Source: Algoriphagus sp. AK58 (lineage in GTDB: Bacteria; Bacteroidota; Bacteroidia; Cytophagales; Cyclobacteriaceae). Taken from it: a stretch of 64,000 nucleotides of DNA. The notes beneath the pieces are model-generated. The model made no database searches. It saw only the letters and a list, made by a program, of their open reading frames with translations, and was not told where the DNA came from. Numbering within the stretch: position 1 is the first letter of the stretch; each line of letters starts with the position of its first letter. The DNA lies in the NCBI RefSeq assembly GCF_014324365.1, contig NZ_QEIG01000008.1, forward strand, positions 124,001-188,000. The letters are read 5' to 3'. This document shows, one piece after another, positions 55,472-64,000 of this stretch. A program made the translations under genes and the position numbers.

Positions 55472-57754
55472 TTAAGAATAACAGCTAACCCCAAATACGC
55501 TCAGAGGCACATTTTCGACCCTTTTTTCAAATACAATGGTCAAACTAGTGGTGGTCACGGGCTCTTGAAATCTGACCTTTTGAATAGTTTGGTGATTCTC
55601 ATTTTGTTGATGAATCACCTTACCTGAATCATCTTTTATCAGAAATGATTTGACACAAAAAGGTATTTCACTTTCGGGATGGCCCATTAGCGTGGATTCC
55701 ATTGGATGGTCAAAATCAGAATCAAAATAAAGGTTGACCTCGGAAATCATCTTTTCTTGGGGCCATTTCAGTTTCAAAGCAGGAATAGAATCATCCAAAG
55801 AGGCTACCCAGGCATTGGGCTGATTGGTAGGTCTGAAAATCCCATTTGCAATATTTCTTGCGGAAAAAGGGCTTAAACTCTTCTCCAATTCGAAAGCAAG
55901 GTTATGCCCTTCTGGGCGGCGTTCCGGCACCCAAAATTCAAATGCATCAATGCCAATTCCGACGGGAGGCTCCTGCCTGCTACTTGTTGCAACAGATTTA
56001 TTGAACTTATTAAATACGGACAGCATCCCCGTCACTCTGGTGTTTGAACACTTGAGCATTAGCTCAGAATTGGCAAGGAAGGTGACAAAAACATATTGGG
56101 AAGCCGTAATCTCCTGCTCAAAAGAAAAGAAATAGAAATGCTCTCCTGGCTCAATATCCAGTTGAAGCTTCTCTAAAATGATCTCAGGAGTATAGTTCTC
56201 TGGCTTTTCACTAAGCCTTAACTCGACAGTTAACTTGGATTTTACAGATGATTTAACCTGAATTCTAATTCCGGGAATAAGTCCCAGTTCTACAGGAATC
56301 ATTTGGGCCATAGAAAAATCCAAGTTTCTCCAAGGTCCATCAAACGGAAGTCCTTTCAATTCCAATTCAGAAGAACTTGTTACATGAGCACTTTGAACCA
56401 AATCCTCACTGTCCTCCAGTCGAACATGAGGAATGTATTGCCCAGATCTGATTAGCCTTTTTTGAAGTTCATTCATCCGATGTTTTTCCATCAAATCTGC
56501 TGGCAAGAGATTCTGTTCCACACAAAGTGCCGCCGCCATGGCCACTGCCTGACCATTATGAGCGCAGGTAGCCATCACTCTGGAGGAACCAAAAGCAACG
56601 TGAGACGCACTGATAATTCTTCCACCAAGGAATAGATTCTTGATGTTTTTAGAGTACATGGTACGATAGGGGATTTGGTAAACCCCTTTGCTATGCCATT
56701 GGGTACAGCCAGGTTTGTCACCGAAAACACCATCCGCAGGATGCAAATCCAAAGCCCATCCCCCAAAAGAAACCGCATCGAAGTGTTTTCTTTGGTCTAC
56801 GACATCTTTTTGGGTAAGCATGTAATCCCCTTCAAACCGACGGCTTTCCCGCTTGCCGGGAATCGTACCAACCCATTCTAAAGTCAGGTTTTCGGAATCT
56901 GGATATTGGCCTGAATTCTTGATATGATTCCAGATACCATATATGACTTTCCATAGCTCCCATTTGATTTCCTCGGATTCATGGATCGTGTCCCTTCTTC
57001 CTCCATATTCAACCCACCACAATCGACATCCAAATTCTTTAAGATTAAAGGTTTTGAATCTGGGTAACTTGGTAATATCAATATCCGCAAACCCTGGAGG
57101 AACAAAACGGACCGGCTTTCCTGTGTCTTTACTGTAGAAATAGATTGAATGACCGAGAAGCTGTCCATAGCTTTGATCAGGTGCAAATGCTTCATCAAAC
57201 TCATCTTTTGATTCCGCTCCCATTCGAAAAGCTGCACCAGCGAGAAACCCTACTATTCCATCACCGGTGGCGTCCACAAAAAATTTGCCTTTGACCTGGT
57301 ATTCGGTTGAATTTTGGGAGCAGAAAGCCCGGATGTAGTCTATTTGATCATCTTCTTCTTTTTGTAAATCGTGGACTGCGGTATTGAGAAGTAGCTTGAT
57401 ATTTGGTTCTCTAGTGACCATTTCAAGAAGGATAGTATCCAAAATCAGCGGATTACCTTCAGGATTACGGTAGAGATTTTCAACCAGTATTTCATCGACA
57501 ACTCCTCCTTCTCTAGCCCAACGGTTGTTGTTACCCATGTGGGAGGTGGCGCCTAAAATCCAGAGTCGAACCTCCGAAGAAGCATTGCCCCCTAATACCG
57601 GTCTATCCTGGATTAAGATTACTTTGAGTCCTTGCCTGGCTGCCGTGATTGCACAACATGTACCTGATAATCCACCACCAGCTATTACCAAATCTGCGGT
57701 TAGGTAATCTGTTTTTAAACTTCTGGTTCCCTTTGAAAATTCTTGTTTTATCAT
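55472..57754 (-). CDS. FAD-dependent oxidoreductase (FAD_oxidored family) with a C-terminal beta-domain
   Basis: This 760-residue protein has a Rossmann motif GGGLSG at 26-31 followed by VILIQDRPVLGGNASSEVR, typical of the FAD_oxidored group often found in polysaccharide loci. GDGIVGFLAGAAFRMGAESKDEF and FLGGRIISASHVAFGSSRVM are other shared blocks. The C-terminal ~250 residues are strand-rich, resembling a carbohydrate-binding sandwich. There is no signal peptide. It may oxidise a sugar or a related product in the cytoplasm. It lies 24 bases from the transporter gene, pointing to co-transcription. Confidence 0.78.
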   Translation of the reverse strand: MIKQEFSKGTRSLKTDYLTADLVIAGGGLSGTCCAITAARQGLKVILIQDRPVLGGNASSEVRLWILGATSHMGNNNRWAREGGVVDEILVENLYRNPEGNPLILDTILLEMVTREPNIKLLLNTAVHDLQKEEDDQIDYIRAFCSQNSTEYQVKGKFFVDATGDGIVGFLAGAAFRMGAESKDEFDEAFAPDQSYGQLLGHSIYFYSKDTGKPVRFVPPGFADIDITKLPRFKTFNLKEFGCRLWWVEYGGRRDTIHESEEIKWELWKVIYGIWNHIKNSGQYPDSENLTLEWVGTIPGKRESRRFEGDYMLTQKDVVDQRKHFDAVSFGGWALDLHPADGVFGDKPGCTQWHSKGVYQIPYRTMYSKNIKNLFLGGRIISASHVAFGSSRVMATCAHNGQAVAMAAALCVEQNLLPADLMEKHRMNELQKRLIRSGQYIPHVRLEDSEDLVQSAHVTSSSELELKGLPFDGPWRNLDFSMAQMIPVELGLIPGIRIQVKSSVKSKLTVELRLSEKPENYTPEIILEKLQLDIEPGEHFYFFSFEQEITASQYVFVTFLANSELMLKCSNTRVTGMLSVFNKFNKSVATSSRQEPPVGIGIDAFEFWVPERRPEGHNLAFELEKSLSPFSARNIANGIFRPTNQPNAWVASLDDSIPALKLKWPQEKMISEVNLYFDSDFDHPMESTLMGHPESEIPFCVKSFLIKDDSGKVIHQQNENHQTIQKVRFQEPVTTTSLTIVFEKRVENVPLSVFGVSCYS

Positions 57755-57778
57755 AATTCCAATGCTCAGTTCGAGCGA

Positions 57779-59437
57779 TTAAAAGTCTTTTTGAAGTTTT
57801 TGAATACTGCTTTTCACCACATTCCAATACAGAAAGGCTCCAAATCCAGAAATCAATACCCCTAAGACGATGAGATAAAAAGCGGATTCTGGCGCCCAAA
57901 TAGATAGAAACCCGAATAGGAGGCCAATGGAAATAAGCGAAACACCGAGAACTTTAATCCCAAAATCATTCTGCTCGCTTTCGCCCTTTTCTTCCTCCTT
58001 TGAGGTATCAAGAAGATCAGGTTTGTCGAAGGAGGGCTGAATTTTTCCAAGAATCTCTACCAGAATTAGTAGAAAAATTGGAATCCCTACACCCAAGAGT
58101 AATTCCTCAGTTCGATTTAATGAGAATTGAAAAACAGCCGGTGTAAAAAACTTGAAGAATAAATTGATGGTCAAACTGATCACAGTGACACCCAGAATGG
58201 TTTTACCATTTTGCTTTTTTGAAAAAAGAGACCAAATAGCAGGACCATAAAGCGCTCCGCCAGTAACCGCGGCAATACTTAGAACCACCTCCACAATTCC
58301 TCCAGCCAAAGGAACCATAAATGCTACTCCGATCGTACCCAAACCGAAAAGAACGGTAGTGATTCTGGCTACAATCATCAAAGTTTTGTCCGTAGAATGG
58401 GGTCTTATCGGCCTAAAAATATCATTGGTCAGAACAGCAGCGGCTAAATTCAGGGAAGTATTGACCGAACTGGCTGTGGCGAAAATCATCCCTCCCAACA
58501 TCAGTCCCAACACCCCGACAGGAAGCACCTGCTTGCAGATCATCAAATACGCACCTTCAGCCTCTAGCCCCTCCAAGCCCGGATTGAGCACCCTGTAGAT
58601 CATGGGAGGAAGCATCCATATTACAGGACTCACAAGGTATAATGCTCCAAACAGGTAGCCGACTTTACGGGAAGAATTGGCATCCTTGACCGAAGTATAG
58701 CGCTGCACATAGGCCCAGTTGCCCCCAATAAATATAATGTTGTAAATCGTAAAGGCTACGATAAATACAGCGGTATACTCCCCATTGAAAAGATTGAAAA
58801 AGGTATCGGGAGTCTTCTCTATAAAATTGTTAAGACCCTGAACTTCCTCCAAAGAAAGCGGGATCACCAACAAAACTGCTGCGGTGAGAATAACAAATTG
58901 CAAAACATCGGTGACTACTACTGCCCATAATCCCCCGACGGCAGTGTACACCATGATCATACCTCCCAGCAAAAGAATTGCTGAGTTGATATCAAACCCA
59001 GTGGTGACATTGACAATCTTGGCTACAGGATAAAGAAATGCTCCCGTATAGCCCAAAGAAAGAAATAGAAAAAGGTAAGTGTAGTACTGTTGGATATTTT
59101 TCCCAAATCGATTGGTCAAAAATTCCGCAACTGTCAAAGCTTTGGATTTCCACCATCTCGGTGCGATAAAATACCCCACCACAAATCCTGCAATACACAT
59201 GGACATTTGAATGGTAATGGCCACTAATCCATATTTGTAGGCAATCGAGCCCCATACCACGAAAGTTCCTGCCGAGAAAAAACTCATAAACAATGAAAGT
59301 CCATTCATCGACCAAGGCACAGCACCGCCTGCTGCAAAAAAGGACTTCATATTTGTCCCTTTGGTGGCAAAGGACAAGCCTGCCAACAGAATGATAAGTG
59401 AGAAGATAATGATGGTAATGTAATCGAGTTGCTGCAT
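57779..59437 (-). CDS. Sodium:solute symporter (SSS family)
   Basis: This 552-residue inner-membrane protein has about 13-14 hydrophobic segments. Family features are LSLFMSFFSAGTFVVWGSIAYKYG, TVAEFLTNRFGK and a SSVNTSLNLAAAVLTNDIF segment. SSS transporters couple sodium entry to uptake of sugars, acids or nucleosides. Within this locus the solute is probably a mono- or disaccharide from the polysaccharide. It lies 27 bases after the GH2 gene. Confidence 0.92.
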   Translation of the reverse strand: MQQLDYITIIIFSLIILLAGLSFATKGTNMKSFFAAGGAVPWSMNGLSLFMSFFSAGTFVVWGSIAYKYGLVAITIQMSMCIAGFVVGYFIAPRWWKSKALTVAEFLTNRFGKNIQQYYTYLFLFLSLGYTGAFLYPVAKIVNVTTGFDINSAILLLGGMIMVYTAVGGLWAVVVTDVLQFVILTAAVLLVIPLSLEEVQGLNNFIEKTPDTFFNLFNGEYTAVFIVAFTIYNIIFIGGNWAYVQRYTSVKDANSSRKVGYLFGALYLVSPVIWMLPPMIYRVLNPGLEGLEAEGAYLMICKQVLPVGVLGLMLGGMIFATASSVNTSLNLAAAVLTNDIFRPIRPHSTDKTLMIVARITTVLFGLGTIGVAFMVPLAGGIVEVVLSIAAVTGGALYGPAIWSLFSKKQNGKTILGVTVISLTINLFFKFFTPAVFQFSLNRTEELLLGVGIPIFLLILVEILGKIQPSFDKPDLLDTSKEEEKGESEQNDFGIKVLGVSLISIGLLFGFLSIWAPESAFYLIVLGVLISGFGAFLYWNVVKSSIQKLQKDF

Positions 59438-59464
59438 GTTGGTTCTTTGCTGAAAGTGGGGCGA

Positions 59465-62317
59465 TTATCTGCTATTGCTAACTATGGAAAATGGTTTTGA
59501 CCTTCCGTGGGAGGTAATTGAAGAAAGCCTGAACTCATAGTTGGTTTTAGGATTTAGCCCTTCTACAAATACAAATTCTTCCAAGGACTTGGAAATATTT
59601 TTGGCAATCCAGGGACTATCAGTTTTTCCTATTTCCCGATATTCCAAAAGATACCCTATAGCCTTTTTCACCGGTTGGAAGTGAACCAAAGCTGATCCGT
59701 TTTGAAGGGTTACACCGTTAAGGATAGGAGTCTCAGGGATTAAATTCTGATCAGGTGACACCTCATAAACAGGTGACCAATCACTGTGATAATAGTTATC
59801 CTTCACCCGTTGAATCTGAATGCGGTATATTTCATTAGTATCTTTAACAGGAATGAAAATCAAACCTGGATTGGTAGTGGAAATAATTTTGCTGTTTTCA
59901 TCTAAATTCTCCTCCTTGGAAAATCTGACCCGAAATTGGAAGTCATCCACTTCGGTAGCGTATCCAACAAAAAACCCATTATTTTCTCTTTGAATATGCC
60001 GGATTGCTGGGGGTACGACCTTTTTAGGATCTATTTCGAGGACTTGCTTAAGGATCAAGGTTTCCCCTGCTGAGTTGACGGCAAAAACTTCCAATTCGTA
60101 GGAAGTGGAATATTCCAGCTCGTTTATATCAAGATAATTATCATAGGATGGACCGAATTCCTTTACCTCATCCTCCCCAAATTTTATCCTTGCTTTATGA
60201 AATTCAGCAGTAGGATTTTTATCCAGAAAAACCCTCAGCATACCAGATTTGGAAGGCAGATTGTTGTGAGCGATTCTACCTGCATAGACTCCCACTGGAG
60301 AAATGGCTTGGGGAGCTTTAAAATCCACAGCTGCATCGATGACTCTATCATTTTGAGGGGTCAAAAGGATGACTTCTAGCTTTTGTCCTCTTTCTGTTTT
60401 CCAAGCGATATTTCTTTTCAGTTGCGGCGTACCAGGATTGATTGTCGGTAAGTTTTCCCAACCGGATTCCAAAACCTTCCCATCATGGTCTTGTACCCTC
60501 CAAACCAAGCGGTAATTCTTTATCGAGAAGGATGGAATGTCTAAAAGTTCGCGAGGGGTCAAGGTGATATCTGCGCTTTTTCCAGAGCTTTTTAAAACCA
60601 GAAGTTCACTCAGTGGAGCATTTTCTTTTTGGATGCTGTAATAGGCCCGCTTCTTTCTTCTATACACATCGACCACACCCCAAGATCGGTTTTCGGAAAA
60701 CTCCCTAGTTGATACATAATTACTTCTATAATCATTGAAGGTCCAAAGTGAAGCCCCAATTAAATAGGGCAACCCCCTAAGAGATTCAACCAAAGATTTG
60801 GCATCAAAATCGGAGTTAAGGTCCTCCCCAAATTGTCCAATCCCATATTCTGAATAGAAGAGGATTTTTTCCGGATACATCTTATGCTGTATTTCAGTAA
60901 TTGACTTAAGGTCTCTTCCATATTTGTTGATCAATCCAAGATCGGAATGGAGGATAAAGTCGTTATCTCTTTGAGCTGTGTGGGAGACTGCGGACACCAA
61001 TCTGGTAGAATCAAGTGTTTTTGCTAAAGCCACGCTTTGCTTAACATATTCAAAAGTCTCTGGATAATCCCCAATTTCGTTTCCTACACTCCACCCAATG
61101 ATGCTTGTATGATTGTATTGGGTATCGATCAGCCTGATTAACCAATCTTTGGGAAGGTCCATTTTTGGGTCGGCTAAAGGATCAAAACCCCATAAAGGAA
61201 CTTCTGAGATCGTCATAATTCCTCTTTCATCCATGTAATCCAATACTTCTTTTGGCAAAGGCAGGTGGGAGAGTCTAGCCAAATTTCCTCCTGCAGCTTT
61301 CATCAAGTCTATGTCTTCCTTGATTCTCCAAAGCGGAAGGGTATTTCCAGTCACCCGATCATCGGGCACCAAATTGAACCCCATCGCGCGTATGGATTCT
61401 CCATTGAGTAAAAGCTGTTTTTTGGCATGGTCTAATTCTATTTTTCTCAATCCAAATCGCTCGATAGAAACAGGCGCATCTGATCCTCTTAGAAAAACTT
61501 CTGAAGTGTAGAGATTCGGCATATCAAAATGCCATGGAAAGACCTCCTTTCCACTAAGAGAGGTTTTCAGGATAACTTCCTGATCAGATTCACCAGAAAG
61601 CTTTTGGGTAAATGGGATTTTTTTCAGTAAATGGCCGTCCTTTTTTATTTGGATTTCACCTGCCAAATCGGTGTTTTGATTAGTGAGGTTTTGGAACTTC
61701 AACCTAAAGTGTACTTCCGCGATCTTTTTCTTGTAGTCAAAAATGGGAGTTATGTAATTGCCAGTTAACCTGATTTCATCGGCAGCTGATAAATAAACCG
61801 ATCTTCTGATCCCTCCCCAATTCCATATTGCCCCGATTTTCTTTGAATTATCCACCAGTAAGGTAACTTGGTTGGTCTGACCAGGTTTGATGTAGGGAGT
61901 AACATCAAAGGTGAAAGGAAGAAACCCACTGTTGCTTTTCCCGACAAATTGGCCATTAATCCAAAGAGAGGCATCATGGGAAACCGCCTCAAAATGGATT
62001 TTAATATTTTTCTCTTTCCAGGATTGCGGGATTTCAAAAGTCTTTTGATACCAAGCTGTTCCTACATAGTGTGCATATTCATTTCTTAGATCCCAATTCC
62101 CCGGTACTTCCAAGTTGTCCCAAGTTTGATTTTTTGAAACATTGGATTGATACCACTGATTCTCAATCCCATGGTTATAAGGATCAATCTTAAATGCCCA
62201 TATACCATTTAATTCCAAGTAAGAATTCCCAGATTTATTTTGACAAAGAGCTGGTTCGAAATGAAAGGTCAGGAATATGAACAGCAAGAAAACAAAAGGA
62301 ATCTTTTGAATTTTCAT
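59465..62317 (-). CDS. Secreted glycoside hydrolase family 2 enzyme with a fibronectin type III domain
   Basis: This 950-residue protein has a signal peptide ending near PALCQ. A jelly-roll sugar-binding domain (NWDLRNEYAHYVGTAWYQKTF split by about residue 90), an Ig-like domain and a TIM barrel follow. The acid/base Glu414 lies in SVGNEIGDYPET and the nucleophile Glu490 in FYSEYGIG. A C-terminal fibronectin type III-like domain (YLLEYREIG, LNPKTNYEFRLSSITSHG) ends it. GH2 includes beta-galactosidases, beta-mannosidases and beta-glucuronidases. The exact activity is unclear. It acts in the periplasm or on the outer membrane. Confidence 0.9.
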   Translation of the reverse strand: MKIQKIPFVFLLFIFLTFHFEPALCQNKSGNSYLELNGIWAFKIDPYNHGIENQWYQSNVSKNQTWDNLEVPGNWDLRNEYAHYVGTAWYQKTFEIPQSWKEKNIKIHFEAVSHDASLWINGQFVGKSNSGFLPFTFDVTPYIKPGQTNQVTLLVDNSKKIGAIWNWGGIRRSVYLSAADEIRLTGNYITPIFDYKKKIAEVHFRLKFQNLTNQNTDLAGEIQIKKDGHLLKKIPFTQKLSGESDQEVILKTSLSGKEVFPWHFDMPNLYTSEVFLRGSDAPVSIERFGLRKIELDHAKKQLLLNGESIRAMGFNLVPDDRVTGNTLPLWRIKEDIDLMKAAGGNLARLSHLPLPKEVLDYMDERGIMTISEVPLWGFDPLADPKMDLPKDWLIRLIDTQYNHTSIIGWSVGNEIGDYPETFEYVKQSVALAKTLDSTRLVSAVSHTAQRDNDFILHSDLGLINKYGRDLKSITEIQHKMYPEKILFYSEYGIGQFGEDLNSDFDAKSLVESLRGLPYLIGASLWTFNDYRSNYVSTREFSENRSWGVVDVYRRKKRAYYSIQKENAPLSELLVLKSSGKSADITLTPRELLDIPSFSIKNYRLVWRVQDHDGKVLESGWENLPTINPGTPQLKRNIAWKTERGQKLEVILLTPQNDRVIDAAVDFKAPQAISPVGVYAGRIAHNNLPSKSGMLRVFLDKNPTAEFHKARIKFGEDEVKEFGPSYDNYLDINELEYSTSYELEVFAVNSAGETLILKQVLEIDPKKVVPPAIRHIQRENNGFFVGYATEVDDFQFRVRFSKEENLDENSKIISTTNPGLIFIPVKDTNEIYRIQIQRVKDNYYHSDWSPVYEVSPDQNLIPETPILNGVTLQNGSALVHFQPVKKAIGYLLEYREIGKTDSPWIAKNISKSLEEFVFVEGLNPKTNYEFRLSSITSHGRSKPFSIVSNSR

Positions 62318-62419
62318 GGAGGGTGAATTAGCTAGTAAAGCTGAGGGTTTGAATTACAGCCTAAAATAGGTTTTTTAAATACCTGGAGATGAAAGCCTTC
62401 ACCTCCAGGTATAGCCACA

Positions 62420-63904
62420 CTATTCCCAAGCAGGGTTTTGTACCAATTGTGGATTAGCTTGAATTTCATCCAATGGAATTGGGAAATAGCGATGCTTGGG
62501 CTCTGGTTTTCTAGTTGGGAACACATTGTTGGTAGCCAAAGGAACCAGGGTAAGGAATTTTCCGGTTCGGGTCAGGTCATACCATCTATCTGCTTCAGCA
62601 AACAATTCCCATGATCTTTCCTGAATGACGGCATCCACAAATTGGGCTGCAGACAATCCTGGAGTCAGATTCTGCAATTTTGCTCTCCTTCTGACCATGT
62701 TGATATACCCATATGCTTTTGCTGTTGGTCCAGTAGCTCTTGCTTCAGCTTCAGCGGCAATCAGATATACATCGGCCATTCGGAGGATAGGCAAGTTGAT
62801 CTCATACGCGCCCCCATTGGAATTGGGATCTCTGTATTTTCTGACCAACACCCCTTCAGTAGTAATTGGCGTGATGCTTTGCTGGGGTACAACTTGCCCA
62901 CTTCGGTTAATGTAGGAGGTTGCTAACAGCTTCCTTCTATCATCTTGAGGATCAAAAGAATCATAAAATTTCTTATAAGCGAAAGCAGAACCAAAACTTG
63001 CATTACCATATTCTACCCCCGAACTGTTTTGAGGGCCAAATAATGCTGGAAGTTGAGCACTTCTTCCTGGAACAGCCCTGATGCTTTCAAAGGCCCAGAT
63101 ATTTTCAACTCGTGCCAAAGTCTCCTTAGTCACATCAAAAACGTCTTCGATATTATCCAACATCCTGTATGGACCAGAATTGATAACAGATTCGGCCATT
63201 TGAAGGGCCTTTGGATAATCCTCATTGTACAGAGCCGCTTTTGAATAAAGCGCCATGGCAGCTTCTTTGGAAGGCCTTCCAAATTGGGGAACTTGCTGAC
63301 TGTATGCAGGTAATCCTTGGATTGCGGCATCTAGATCGGCGTAGATTTGCGCATATACTTCTTTTATCGTACTCTTTGGAAGGAAGGCATCGGCTTCTCT
63401 TTGACTAGGATTGGTTTTGATTACCACCTCTCCAAAATTCTTGGTTAGCATCCAATGATAAAATGCACGAAGGAAATAGGCTTCTCCTAAAATAACTGCT
63501 TTTCTACTCTCGTTCATAGCTATCCCAGGAACTTTAAATAGCACCCAATTAGCTCGCTCTATCCCTAAATAACAGGACCTCCAAGTTTGAACCGGAGACT
63601 CAAATTCTCTTGAGAAACTTTTTTGGGCAGAATAATTCGGGTCATAGCTGAACAAAGTGTAAGTATCCCTGGCTACTACCGGTCGCGGATAAATCTGGTC
63701 AGTACCCCAATCCACAGCATGTACTGCTGTACTATACATGGTAGCCATAGGATCGTATGCAGCAATAAGTGCTGTCTCAGCGTCCCCTGCTGTTCTGTAG
63801 AAGTTTTCTGAGGTGATATTTGAAAATACTTCCTCTTGAAGCTCACAAGAAATCAAACTGATGCCTATGAGTCCAACGAATATATAACTAATTAACTTTT
63901 TCAT
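62420..63904 (-). CDS. RagB/SusD family nutrient-binding lipoprotein
   Basis: This 494-residue protein has a lipoprotein signal with Cys20 (ISLISC). SusD-family features are ENFYRTAGDAETALIAAYDPM, RAFYHWMLTKNFGEV and the C-terminal RSWELFAEADRWYDLTRTGKF and ELDEIQANPQLVQNP-like PIPLDEIQANPQL. It would sit on the cell surface beside its SusC partner and bind oligosaccharides. It lies 11 bases after the SusC-like gene, so both are co-transcribed. Confidence 0.95.
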   Translation of the reverse strand: MKKLISYIFVGLIGISLISCELQEEVFSNITSENFYRTAGDAETALIAAYDPMATMYSTAVHAVDWGTDQIYPRPVVARDTYTLFSYDPNYSAQKSFSREFESPVQTWRSCYLGIERANWVLFKVPGIAMNESRKAVILGEAYFLRAFYHWMLTKNFGEVVIKTNPSQREADAFLPKSTIKEVYAQIYADLDAAIQGLPAYSQQVPQFGRPSKEAAMALYSKAALYNEDYPKALQMAESVINSGPYRMLDNIEDVFDVTKETLARVENIWAFESIRAVPGRSAQLPALFGPQNSSGVEYGNASFGSAFAYKKFYDSFDPQDDRRKLLATSYINRSGQVVPQQSITPITTEGVLVRKYRDPNSNGGAYEINLPILRMADVYLIAAEAEARATGPTAKAYGYINMVRRRAKLQNLTPGLSAAQFVDAVIQERSWELFAEADRWYDLTRTGKFLTLVPLATNNVFPTRKPEPKHRYFPIPLDEIQANPQLVQNPAWE

Positions 63905-63915
63905 GATTTTAAGAA

Positions 63916-64000
63916 TTAGAAGGTGATTTGAAGACCGCCTATGAAGGATTTCGCGATTGGATAAACAAGATTATCTACCCCGATTGCAACATTGGAACCA
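63916..64000 (-). CDS. SusC/RagA-family TonB-dependent receptor (partial, C-terminal end only)
   Basis: Only the last 28 codons lie in the window. They end in YPIAKSFIGGLQITF, the C-terminal beta-strand pattern of TonB-dependent outer-membrane channels with a terminal Phe. Its position just upstream of susD supports a SusC identity. It should import oligosaccharides across the outer membrane. Confidence 0.85.
   Translation of the reverse strand, partial: GSNVAIGVDNLVYPIAKSFIGGLQITF

Overview
The window looks like a chromosomal segment of a Bacteroidota member, most likely order Cytophagales and close to Cyclobacteriaceae/Algoriphagus. This is an inference. It rests on a SusC/SusD pair, a DUF4494 protein, a BlaI/M56-peptidase pair, a split three-subunit transhydrogenase, many short-signal lipoproteins, moderate GC, and AT-rich leaders mostly without strong Shine-Dalgarno sites. 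No rRNA, tRNA, CRISPR array, insertion sequence or phage gene was recognised.

Bases 1-14300 are mainly core genes. They hold the start of a FAD-dependent amine-oxidase-like gene (cut by the window edge), an Mpo1-like membrane protein, a membrane-anchored patatin-like lipase, a DUF4494 protein, an HD-domain protein, a PAS sensor, a dienoyl-CoA-reductase-like SDR and a small lipoprotein. They continue with sahH, birA, and the forward cluster rsfS, ftsH, lpxH-like phosphoesterase and a secreted hypothetical. Bases 14300-23500 carry an SlyD-like FKBP, an NtrC/NtrY-type two-component pair with overlapping genes, a GT39-like glycosyltransferase, a bacterial PH-like protein, an M20 peptidase, a thioredoxin-fold protein without active-site cysteines, a prohibitin-tail-like protein and a DUF2784 protein.

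Bases 23600-38700 are more varied. They contain a large secreted protein joining a TIM-barrel-like region to a SUMF1-like domain, an S9 (DPP IV type) peptidase, a PIN-domain toxin-antitoxin pair and a metallophosphoesterase next to a glycosyltransferase. Next comes a BlaR1/BlaI-like regulatory pair with two perfect TACA-AA-TGTA type operators. A GH63-like glucosidase overlapping rnhB and a small secreted protein close the region. Bases 38800-41630 hold the proton-translocating transhydrogenase operon pntAA-pntAB-pntB. A Tat-exported Gfo/Idh/MocA oxidoreductase and a zinc alcohol dehydrogenase follow on the forward strand.

Bases 44800-64000, all on the minus strand, form a polysaccharide utilisation locus that runs off the right edge. 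In transcription order it has the SusC end, SusD, a secreted GH2 enzyme, a sodium:solute symporter, a FAD-dependent oxidoreductase, a 941-residue lipoprotein, two closely similar ~860-residue proteins, and a GH9-like enzyme with an F5/8 type C domain. The three large proteins share one architecture and I cannot assign them to a known glycoside hydrolase or lyase family. They are the best candidate for new biochemistry here. The likely scheme is capture by SusCD, periplasmic cleavage by GH2, GH9-like and the unknown enzymes, sodium-driven uptake of small products, and redox processing by the FAD and possibly the neighbouring Gfo/Idh and alcohol dehydrogenase enzymes. The substrate cannot be read from sequence alone.
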